Below are positions 1-9,100 of a DNA stretch of 64,000 bases, one piece after another. A model generated the notes under the pieces. The model did not search any database and had not been told where the DNA came from. It was given only the letters and a program-made list of their open reading frames with translations. This DNA is from Phoronis australis. Taxonomy: Eukaryota; Phoronida; Phoronidae. The stretch spans positions 371,955 through 435,954 of the forward strand of contig NMRA01000180.1 of NCBI GenBank assembly GCA_002633005.1. Reading direction: 5' to 3'. Made by a program: the position numbers and the translations under genes. Position 1 is the first letter of the stretch. Each line of letters starts with the position of its first letter.

Positions 1-14
1 TTTGTTTTTAATTC

Positions 15-236
15 TATGTTTCTGTGGTGCTTTAAGCAACTGGTGTATAGGATGTGCTTGTATTATGAAGATTACTCACATTTTGCCCCTAGCCTATTGA
101 GGAGACAATGACCATGCCTTTCCATTTTGCAAAGTATGCCCTCTACTGGCCACTTTATGGTACCAATAAACAACCCTAGAAGGATACCGTATGCGGTGCA
201 ATTGTGGGCGCATTTCAACGCTCCGCGTTGCTCTTG
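15..236 (+). mobile_element. 3' end of CCCTAGTGGC-family element in a CPSF4 intron
   Basis: Identical over 222 bases to 51519-51740. It contains CCCTCTACTGGCCACTTTAT, the family word, and ends with the hairpin CAACGCTCCGCGTTG. The left end lies outside the window. Confidence 0.75.
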
Positions 237-718
237 TTAAGTTTGTTGGGCATAGTTTGAAAGAAAATTGGTTTTATTATCTAAGTTTATAGTTTTGGCT
301 TCTCAAATGTTGATGATTGCTAGGTGGAGCAGTGATCAGCCTGTACCACTTACAGATTGTCTGTAGAACGTGAGCTCATACATTTAAGTATGTCTTGTGT
401 AGTTTTCAGTGGGTTCTATATTTTTGTCAAGTGTTTGTATGACTTCTCACTTTGTGTGATACAGAAATAGAAATTAAATTGTGAGAACTCAGAAGCCATT
501 CATTCTATTAAATACCAATGAAATGACTCGCTGACATTTTTCTTTACATACTATCATTCTGTTACAAAAAATGCTCTGCTTGCACATAATTTTCAATCTT
601 CAAAGATTTTGTCTTTAATCCTGCTTTGTAAATGCTTAATTTCAAATCAGATCAAAAAGAGGCATTTACCTATGATCTATAGGTTATGTACTATGAATTT
701 CCGTGACTTCTGTTGCAG

Positions 719-814
719 GGGAGTGTAGCAACAAGGAGTGCCCGTTCCTCCACATAGATCCCGAAAGTAAAATCAAGGATTGTCCGTGGTATGACAGAGG
801 ATTCTGCCGGCATG
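719..814 (+). CDS. CPSF4: CPSF4 exon (CCCH finger region)
   Basis: The acceptor is TTGCAG at 713-718 and the donor GTAAGT starts at 815. The exon starts in the middle of a Gly codon and encodes [11 protein letters not shown] and [12 protein letters not shown], the end of one CCCH finger and the start of the next. The final G joins GC of the next exon to make Gly. Confidence 0.93.
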
Positions 815-3800
815 GTAAGTCAAGATGCATTGTTACCAAGTGAGTTTTATAGTTGAAGCGTGTTTGCCAGAAATTTCCGAAAGAGGCTGCCACCAAGACA
901 AAGCCTCCATGAGGATCTTTCATAAAGAAAATTTGAAAATTCTCCCATGAGGTCTCTTGGTATCATTTCACGTGTCTGGTATGTGCGTAAATTGTGGACA
1001 AATTGTCTTTCTCATTTTTTATCTTTAAGAGAATTTTAAGTTTGTCACTTGTCAACTACATTGTCAGACTTCCCTAATGATAGCTAAGTTGCCGTCAAAA
1101 TGAAACCTTCCTCTTGCAACATACCTCAAAAGCCCGTGACCGGATAAACACACTGTTTGCAGCAACACAAGTTTCTGAAAGATCCCCGCCACTTTTTTCA
1201 GAAAATCCTGGGAGTTCTTTTCGAGTGTAAAGTCGGTGCAAAATTGAGGTTATCCTGGGTAAGATAAAATGTTTACATGACTTCACCACTGTTTTGTTGA
1301 TGTGAAAGATAATTGGTGGGTATTGCTGAATGTTCTGAACTTGTTCCTGATATTTTCTTTTTCTGTGTTCAGCGCTCGACGCGTACCCTTAACGCCTAGT
1401 CGCATTTGGCAAAAATCCCAGGTCGCCAAACGAATTCTGATGTTGCCAAAACTGAACATCTCTGGCACTGACGAATTCTTAGATTTCCTATTCGGCATAA
1501 ACTTTTGTCCACCAAAAAAACATACGGCAGTAATGCCATCCATTCTCCTTATATTTCTCAAATTTTCCCCGTAAACGTGACAAATGTGCTGAATTCACAA
1601 AATCAACTGAACAATTGTGAATCGAAGGCAATAAATCTAGGAAAACTGTTTGTAATTTAAAGTTTGGAAGTCAACACATATCTTCAAACAAATTTAGAGG
1701 AAATGATTGTCGAACTTTGATACTCATAGTGGCGACTGGGTATTTTTCCCAGGTCGCCAAACATAATCTGAGGTCGCATTGTAACCTGCAGGTCGCCAAA
1801 TCGAGTGCTGATCTTTGTTTATTGATAATTTTACGACTAGATGTTTGTGGGACAGTGCTGAACTAGGAAGTTGGCATTCCAAGCAGAATGAAACTAACTA
1901 ATGAAGCCCTACTTTTCCAGTTAACAGACTGTTAGGTGACAATATATCCGGCAAATCTCTGTCCCAAAAAGCTATCTTCGCATTTGGGCATAAGAAAGGT
2001 TGATTGTCAGAGTTGTATGTCACGTTCCAACAGTAAAGGCACCTAATAGTAACTTGCCTTGCTTGCTGACCCAATTGCTTGTCAACGTAATGTTGTTGAT
2101 ATTCCAGGCCCCAACTGTAAAAACCGTCACGTCCGCCGTGTTTTGTGTTTGAACTATCTTTGTGGGTTCTGCCCAGAAGGGCCACAGTGTAAATATCAAC
2201 AGTGAGTATTCACTCCCTTGAGCGTTAAGGAAGTACATTCTGTAGCAGCTTGAACCACATAAGCAATCCAAATGTTTTCCTTTCCTAATTGGATCCCACT
2301 AATTAGACTTGCTGCCTTCTGTACAAGTTGCTTACATCGCCATGAAAATTTACGGTGTTCTGTGTTAGAAGTGACCTCCTCTCAACCAATAAATGCAATT
2401 TTTGACAAAGGAAGAACACAGTGTTAACAGTTTTCTCGTACAACTGAATTATTTAAAGTTTAATTGGACTAGAAAACCATGCAGAAAAGCAGTTTAAGTT
2501 TGCATGCTTTGTCTTCCATTGTTAACGCGCAGGAAGACATTGGAATGTGATGTATTCATGTTTTTTGCTACAATACATGACAACAGTAAGTGCACAAAAT
2601 ATGGTGTCCCCATCATAACAGCTAATTCTGTTAGAAGCAAAAATGTCTAGTAGTAACTTTTTGTGTTACAGAATGACTTAGTCACCCAACTAAGTTACCT
2701 GTTAATTCCCCTTCATTTCCCGGTCATCAGGGGAGACTACTCTGTCGATGAATTCAGCTTCCGCCCAGTCATCATGAGGAATTCCTAGTCATTTTACCTG
2801 AATGCTTTTGCGTGTATTGTACAGATTTTCTGAAACAAATTCGTGCTTGAATATTTTCAGGTGTTTGTACGGAAATGAGCATCCGCCTAATCGCTCACTC
2901 ATTTCCGTGTAAATTATTTGACATATCGTTCAAGAAAGAAGCTGTTTTTCACATTTAAGGAGTGCATGCATCTAATTACGGGTTTAAAAGTACGTCTAAT
3001 CTTTTTTTACAGCCCCAAATACGACCTGCCCTCTCTGGATGACATGAGAAAGACAAAGTTATATATTGTCTGCCATCACTGTAATGAACCTGGACACAAA
3101 ATAAGTCAGTGTCCTTTACTTCCTGATGACACCAAGATAAAGATGAGCATACCAGTATGTACAGGATTAAGTAGATTAAACAGTATTAAAGTGGAACTTG
3201 CATGCTAATTCCTTATCTCTGTGATTGCTTGGCCAAATTAGTTAGACACACAACATATAGCGACGATGTGAATTTGAAGTAGGTTGAAAATTGCCAAATG
3301 TTTTTAAGAACGAGTTTTGTGGTGAATCGTGTCCAGTAAGTATTGTGAGGTGGTGCTGGGGAATAACACTGCTTGATGCGGGCTATGTGAGCCCGCGAGG
3401 TTCGTCATTAGTGCAAAGGTCACATATTTACATATTTCTTTTGTTTTCACATTAACAGGCTGTCAATGAATACAACTGTTCTTTGGTTAGGGTAGATGAT
3501 GCATTGTCATTTAGCTCCTGCTATACATTAGCATTCATGACAGCATTTCCCCGTTCAGTGACTAAACCAGACGTAGGGGGCGGTGAGCATGTGATAACAT
3601 CTAGCTTCTTTGTTAACTGCCAAGCACCGTCTTTTGTCTGGTATGACAACAAGCAGGCCAATTATATACCAGACCAGGTGTGAACACAGTCAAACCAAGA
3701 GTGAATTGGTGTATTCGGAAAGAATCGATTGTCGTAACTTTGGTTGCAGTTGGGCGATTTTGGCGATTCAAAAACTAAACATGATCACCATATGACGAAG

Positions 3801-6800
3801 ATTTCAGAAATCCTCTTTGTTTATGTTCAAAGATGTTATAACTTAACAGCGAAGCCCAGTCAGGCTAGATACGATCTTATTGGAGATTAGAGCAATTATC
3901 AAACAAAAAAGAGCTGGCCCTCCAACCATAAATGCCAGAATGGAGTTAATGAGTCGTGTAAGATATTGGCTACAGGGGTAAACTTCCCAACTTGTTGTTG
4001 GGCTATAGAATCGAACAAGCTGGGAGCTATGGGAAAATGCCGTAATGGTTAGGAGCATGAAAATACATCTTCAAACACTTGTTTCAGATGGATTTGACTT
4101 ATGCTGCACCCCGTGGCAGCCTCTTTATTTTATATATTACATGATACAATAACCGAGATATTCTATTGTTTGATATGACATTACGTGAGCTCCTAACAAA
4201 CTCCCCTAGAAGCATACTGTTTGTGGTGTGGTCTTAAATGTGTCGGCAATCTTGGACATTCTAGAGGAAATAGTGAGGTGTGAGTAAATTTCTTAGCACA
4301 GGAATATGGCATCTATGAAATCGACCGACTTGCAAGTGATTAAGAATTTTTAACTTAACGATGTTCATTGATTTTGCTGCTTTTCAATGATTTTTTTGCC
4401 AAAGTTTTTTTGCTCATTTTGTGCTACCTTCCTGTATAACCAGTTTATTGCTTAGAAAGTGGTATTTTTGTATGTTGGCTTTGCTATATCCCTCTATTCC
4501 TGTGTCAGAAAAGGGCACTGAATTTNACATTAGCATTCATGACAGCATTTCCCCATTCAGTGACTAAACCAGACGTAGGGGACGGTGAGCATGTGATAAC
4601 ATCTAGCTTCTTTGTTAACTGCCAAGCACCGTCTTTTGTCTGGTATGACAACAAGCAGGCCAATTATCTACCAGACCAGGTGTGAACACAGTCAAACCAA
4701 GAGTGAATTGGTGTATTCGGAAAGAATAGATTGTCGTAACTTTGGTTGCAGTTGGGCAATTTTGGCGATTCAAAAACTAAACATGATCACCATATGACGA
4801 AGATTTCAGAAATGCTCTTTGTTTATGTTCAAAGATGTTATAACTTAACAGCGAAGCCCAGTCAGGCTAGATACGATTTTATTGGAGATTAGAGCAATTT
4901 TCAAACAAAAAAGAGCTGGCCCTCCAACCATAAATGCCAGAATGGAGTTAATGAGTCGTGTAAGATATTGGCTACAGGGGTAAGCTTCCCAACTTGTTGT
5001 TGGACTATAGAATCGAACAAGTTGGGAGCTATGGGAAAATGCCGTAATGGTTAGGAGCATGCAAATACATCTTCAAACACTTGTTTCAGATGGATTTGAC
5101 TTATGCTGCACCCCGTGGCAGCCTCTTTTTTATATATTACATGATACAATAACCGAGATATTCTATTGTTTGATATGACATTACGTGAGCTCCTAACAAA
5201 CTCCCCTAGAAGCATACTGTTTGTGGTGTGGTCTTAAATGTGCCGGCAATCTTGGACATTCTAGAGGAAATAGTGAGGTGTGAGTAAATTTCTTAGCACA
5301 GGAATGTGGCATCTATGAAATCGACCGACTTGCAAGTGATGTTCATTGATTTTGCTGCTTTTCAATGATTTTTTTGCCAAACGCTTTTTGCTCATTTTGT
5401 GCTACCTCCCTGTATAACCAGTTTATTGCTTAGAAAGGGGTATTATTGTATGTTGGCTTTGCAATATCCCTCTATTCCTGTGTCAGAAAAAGGGCACTGA
5501 ATTTCAGCATTTGTACAGAAATGAAGGTGAAAATGAAAATGAGGTTTTGTGACCTCGTATGGGCAAAAACTCTAAAAACAGTTGACCAACGCATAGATTA
5601 ACTATTTCTAAAACTATTTCGCCATGTTTAGCTGGCTAAAAACAAAAGTGGAATTGGGCGTTTTACTCTCGTAAAATAGGTCTAATAATATTCCTTACCA
5701 TGATATTCTATTTCTGTTTCCAACAAGAACATTGGAACCAACGGCGACTCAAGAAAACCCTTTAGACTTCACTGGGATTGGCCAGCCCTAATATTGCGAA
5801 TTGGAAAACGGCCCATAGGCACTTTGCCTGTAACTTGAGTTGGTAACGGAAATGTAATCCTGTCACTGTAAGGAATAATGTGAGTTTCAGATTATGGGGG
5901 TAAAACATTTGACCCGGTTTTTGTTGTGTAACCAGCTAAACAGGATGAAACACAGCCTTAATTTGTTTGTTCATTTGCAACAAATTTCTTCGGTAGACGG
6001 TAAGTGGCACTGCAACCAGTCAAGTTGGCAGCACGACACAACCAACAGTCAATGGTCAACCACAGATGTTCAATCCGCGAATGAGATTTATTCAGCCATT
6101 TGTACACCGTAATCTGCAAGACGTCACATGCTTCAAGGTAAGCACTCAGTAATGAACGCAGTTAGGTAATTAGTACTTAATGAGCTTAAATTTGTTAGCA
6201 AAACAATATTCCATCTTTTCTGAAGCGAAGTGGTGTTTTAAGAAAAGTCTTTAGAATGGTTTATAAGATGTCTTGGACCCCTCCAAAATAACACAGATAT
6301 ATATTCTGTGAAAATACTTCTTGTCATAACGAGTTGATCCCCTTGTCTGATCCCATAATCTCACCACAGGTTGTTTTTGCTTATCTTCCACTGACCCTGT
6401 TTTGTTTTGTTTTTTTCTACCATTTGCTGACCTGATTGGTTGATTTGTGACGTAACGCGTAGATTCTGTAAATGCTAGAACCTCATGAAAATGCAAGATC
6501 ACGCGAGATATCGTCATGTATTACAAGCAAATCACGTGATTGCACTAGCTTTACTCACGAGGTTCTCGCGTCTATAGAAATCTTCCCAAGTCTCAGAAAG
6601 GTGTCCGATTTGGTGATTAGCCTCTAAACAGTGTCTGCACTGCTCAAAACTGTCGCACTGTTCCATCCAGTTGCTAAGTGTGCAGATGTACTAGCATTTC
6701 TTCTCTCAGTTGGTGAGATGTTATTTCAAAGCCTCTGCTCCTTGGGGGATAGTTAAGCATTACTAATTCACTTGTCAAGCCTGTTTGATGTTGTCATATT

Positions 6801-7619
6801 TATGATGTAAATTTAACTTAAAGCTACTTTTCATCCTGTTTAGCTGGTTAAAAACGAAAATCGAATTGGGTATTTTGCTCTCATAAAGTAGATCTCATAA
6901 CATTCCTTAGGATAAGATTCTATTTTCATCTCTGAAACCAGTCTCAGGCCATGCGTATAAGCTCAATTTTAGGGTTGGCCAGTGCCTAAAAACTTGATGT
7001 GTTTTCTTGAGTCACTGATGGTTTCTTGTAAGTGAGAAACCATCAGTGACTTAGAAGACACAAGTTTTTAGGCACTGGCCAACCCTAAAATTGCACTTGT
7101 ACACATGGCCTGTGACTTGAGTTGGTAACGGAAATAGAATCCTCGGTAAGGAATGTTAGAGGACTGATTTTATGAAAGTAAAAGGCCTAATTCAATTTTC
7201 GTTTTCAGCCAGCTCAACAAGATTAAATCCAGCTGTAAGTTTGTTTGTTTCCTTTGTGCAAACGTTCATAAGGTATGCACACAACTCAAAAAAATATTTT
7301 TAATGTGACAAGATTGGCCAGTTTTGTACCACAGATATACTATCGGACAAAATTTTGAGAAATTGTTGGCACTCACAACAATGTTAGAAGCCATTGAAAA
7401 ATGCAAAAAATAGCAATGGATTTTATTGTAGTAAGAGGGTAATCAGATCATTATCATTGTCACTGGGGTTACATGATCTTACATAATCCACTTCTTGGTA
7501 ACCTGCACTGTCTTATGTTTCAGTGTGGTGAAAAAGGTCACTATGCCAACAAGTGTACTAAGGGGCACCTGGCATTTTTATCACAGAAAGCTGGAAGCGT
7601 GCCTACATCAGAGATGTGA
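719..7619 (+). CDS. CPSF4: CPSF4 / CPSF30 (Clipper), 3' five coding exons; 5' part outside window
   Basis: Subunit of the nuclear cleavage and polyadenylation specificity factor, which helps recognise the AAUAAA signal in pre-mRNA. Coding exons are 719-814, 2108-2201, 3013-3154, 5997-6137 and 7524-7619, all with AG/GT borders and compatible phases. Visible in order: the C-terminal CCCH fingers ([40 protein letters not shown]), a first CCHC knuckle ([14 protein letters not shown]), a linker rich in Gln, Pro and Thr, and a terminal knuckle ([11 protein letters not shown]) followed by TKGHLAFLS and a TGA at 7617-7619. The N-terminal fingers must lie upstream of base 1. Two CCHC knuckles match my recollection of insect Clipper; mammalian CPSF4 has one. 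The gene is convergent with the G-alpha gene. Identity is near certain. The least certain border is the start of the fourth exon, 5997, chosen because the phase fits. Confidence 0.95.
815..2107. other. CPSF4 intron with an interspersed repeat
   Basis: No coding evidence. The part from about 1379 to 1810 carries the repeated word GGTCGCCAAA several times and resembles parts of 16439-16830 (other orientation) and 26876-27070, so it is a dispersed repeat family. Confidence 0.6.
1379..1810 (+). repeat. Interspersed repeat, GGTCGCCAAA family, copy 1
   Basis: It contains CCCAGGTCGCCAAAC twice and variants such as CAGGTCGCCAAATCGAG. The stretch AACAATTGTGAATC near 1610 also occurs at the start of the copy near 26880. 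Similarity to the other copies was judged by eye; boundaries are approximate. Confidence 0.55.
2108..2201 (+). CDS. CPSF4: CPSF4 exon (last CCCH finger)
   Basis: The acceptor is ATTCCAG and the donor is GTGAGT at 2202. It encodes [20 protein letters not shown] then [10 protein letters not shown] and completes the fifth CCCH finger with a His split across the next junction. Confidence 0.93.
2660..2800 (-). repeat. Interspersed repeat, fragment of a four-copy family
   Basis: The reverse complement matches the copies near 8880, 12690 and 18105: a segment like GAACTCATTGTCAGAGTAGT, then CTGATGACCG and GGGAATTAACAGG. The family has no coding content that I can see. Boundaries are approximate. Confidence 0.5.
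3013..3154 (+). CDS. CPSF4: CPSF4 exon with extra CCHC knuckle
   Basis: The acceptor is TTTTACAG and the donor GTATGT starts at 3155. It encodes YDLPSLDDM and a CX2CX4HX4C knuckle, [14 protein letters not shown], then [13 protein letters not shown]. This is the first of two zinc knuckles in this protein. The exon ends in phase 0. The first 1-kb haplotype duplication starts 370 bp downstream. Confidence 0.93.
3525..4525. repeat. Duplicated segment, copy 1 (CPSF4 intron)
   Basis: This 1-kb block is repeated almost exactly at 4527-5504, with a single n between. Differences are scattered bases, a 22-bp gap in copy 2 near 5340 and a few A/T indels. The best explanation is two alleles placed in tandem by the assembler. 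Its 3' part (near 4190-4240) resembles the 3' end of the CCCTAGTGGC repeat family. Confidence 0.85.
4526..4526. other. Single-base assembly gap
   Basis: A lone n sits exactly between the two near-identical 1-kb blocks, which marks a contig join and not a real base. Confidence 0.9.
4527..5504. repeat. Duplicated segment, copy 2 (CPSF4 intron)
   Basis: Second copy of 3525-4525. It continues seamlessly into unique intron after 5504, while copy 1 continues seamlessly into unique intron on its left. This is the pattern of two overlapping haplotype contigs. Confidence 0.85.
5600..5990. mobile_element. Foldback (MITE-like) element, copy 1
   Basis: The left arm around 5623-5700 (GTTTAGCTGGCTAAAAAC, then ATATTCCTTACC) is the approximate inverted repeat of the right arm around 5865-5950 (AAGGAATAATG, then AACCAGCTAAACAGGATG). 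A related element lies at 6806-7245. There is no open frame, so it is non-autonomous. The right arm seems to run up to the CPSF4 exon acceptor at 5996. Confidence 0.65.
5997..6137 (+). CDS. CPSF4: CPSF4 linker exon
   Basis: The phase-0 reading from 5997 to the donor GTAAGC at 6138 encodes 47 residues, including [19 protein letters not shown] and ending NLQDVTCFK. That joins directly to the CGEKGHY exon, as in the family ([13 protein letters not shown]). The acceptor CGGTAG at 5991-5996 is the only one I saw that keeps the phase. The upstream pyrimidine tract may belong to the right end of a foldback repeat. Confidence 0.85.
6806..7245. mobile_element. Foldback (MITE-like) element, copy 2, with long internal hairpin
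   Basis: The terminal arms are TCATCCTGTTTAGCTGGTTA at 6831-6850 and the inverse around 7150-7230 (AATTTTCGTTTTCAGCCAGC). Inside, about 6963-7025 and 7036-7092 form a nearly perfect hairpin of roughly 58 bp around a 10-nt loop, with TTTTAGGGTTGGCCAGTGCC near the base on one arm and its complement on the other. It lies in the last CPSF4 intron. Confidence 0.75.
7524..7619 (+). CDS. CPSF4: CPSF4 last coding exon (terminal CCHC knuckle and stop)
   Basis: The acceptor is TTTCAG. It encodes [20 protein letters not shown] and a short tail ending SEM before TGA. The tail after LAFLS is about ten residues long and ends the protein normally for the family. Confidence 0.95.
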   Translation, partial: CGEKGHYANKCTKGHLAFLSQKAGSVPTSEM

Positions 7620-8237
7620 ATCCAGTGACATCACTTAGTGTATCAAGAACTTCACAATGGAGTGCCACACGTGTGTGAATGACCAGTGTGGGGCCACTAT
7701 CCCCTGGCAGTATGTCAAATAGACCCGTTTGTGCCTACTAAATTTTCTTTGTTGCATGAATGTCACGGGATGCATTCGGTTGGAAATTGATAACTCTGAC
7801 AAATGCTGTTAGGCCATGAGCAGCATAGGTGCTGCTGTGGCATTCCCACGAGCCCAAGGACAATATTGTGGATGACCTGTGTAAGCTTACTACAGTGACA
7901 TTTTCTGTAATACCATTAGTTACTGAATAGAGTCGCATTATCAGAATTGGTCCAGGCGAGGCAAACAAACTGTGCAGTGTTATATCGACAAGTCCGAGCT
8001 TAATCATAGATTACGCCATTGACCTGCCATGCTTCATTCACACGTGTCTGATCGTTTCAAACAGGTGACAAGACAGAGTCCTCTGTTGAGCTATTTCATA
8101 GCACAAATGATAATGGGAAAAACTAGCTTGACACAATTTGATTGCGTTTGAAAGTTTCGTTTAGTGCCTGATGTTAGGATCAAGTTTCTATAAGTCACGC
8201 GCTGTCCACGTGTTAAATTGTTCACAATTAGAAAATG

Positions 8238-8248
8238 AATAAAATAAA
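8238..8248 (+). terminator. Candidate polyadenylation signals of CPSF4
   Basis: Two overlapping AATAAA hexamers (8238-8243 and 8243-8248) lie about 620 bp after the CPSF4 stop. They are the first strong + strand signals I saw downstream. The cleavage site itself is inferred. Confidence 0.5.
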
Positions 8249-8322
8249 GATATTTTAAAGGTGTTATGGATTTGAGGTTATTGTTTATCCATACATACAT
8301 GCGTCAACTGATTGTGAAGTCT

Positions 8323-8630
8323 GCTACATGCTACCCTTGTCCTTCTATGTACAATGTAGATCTGTATTGCTAGAGCTACATGCTACCCTTGTCCTCCGTA
8401 CAATGTAGATCTGTATTGCTAGAGCTACATGCTACCCTTGTCCTTCTCTGTACATTGTAGATCTGTATTGCTAGAGCTACATGCTACCCTTGTCCTTCTC
8501 TGTACAATGTAGATCTGTATTGCTAGAGCTACATGCTACCCTTGTCCTTCTCCGTACAATGTAGATCTGTATTGCTAGAGCTACATGCTACCCTTGTCCT
8601 TCTCTGTACAATGTAGATCTGTATTGCTAG
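8323..8630. repeat. 52-bp minisatellite, six copies
   Basis: Six consecutive units of about 52 bp, each starting GCTACATGCTACCCTTGTCC and ending TGTATTGCTAGA. Unit 2 is 4 bp short; the others differ by single bases. 308 bases equals six units minus four. It lies just after the CPSF4 polyA signals. Absence of spacer variation rules out a CRISPR array. Confidence 0.95.
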
Positions 8631-8879
8631 TGCCACAAGTGCATCGTAAAACCGCTTTTACGCTTTTGTTGACAACGAAAGTGGGACAGAGATGGCTGAC
8701 TATTGTTGTGTTTGCATATTCTGTGCCCTGATTGACGTGTTGGACCTATCCAGTCCCAAGACTTAAGTAATTTGTATTTGTTTATACCAAAATTGCCTAG
8801 CTAAGCCTTTGGTTTGGCTTTTGAATGATGCTGGTTATTGTGTTGTGGTCAAAATTGCTCAAGAGGGAGTGTAGGTTAC

Positions 8880-9100
8880 GCGGAATTACAGGTCATGATG
8901 GCTGGGTGGAAGCTGAACTCATTGTCAGAGTAGTCTCCCCTGATGGCCGAGAATGAAGGAGAATTAACAGGTGATTAAGCCATTCTGTAATTAGAATTTG
9001 GCCGATCTATCAGTTACTACCAGTAATTTTTGCTGTTGACTGAATTAGCCATCAAAATGAGAAAACGTTATTTTGATTACTTTTGTCTTGTACTGGATAT
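8880..9100 (+). repeat. Interspersed repeat, four-copy family
   Basis: It shares GAACTCATTGTCAGAG, CTGATGGCCGAGAATGAAGG and TTACTTTTGTCTTGTAC with the copy at 18105-18325, and a looser match with 12690-12860 and, inverted, 2660-2800. Non-coding. Confidence 0.6.

Noticed and set aside
8323-8630. CRISPR-like array
   Set aside because: The whole 52-bp unit repeats with no unique spacers, and the DNA is from a eukaryote with introns.
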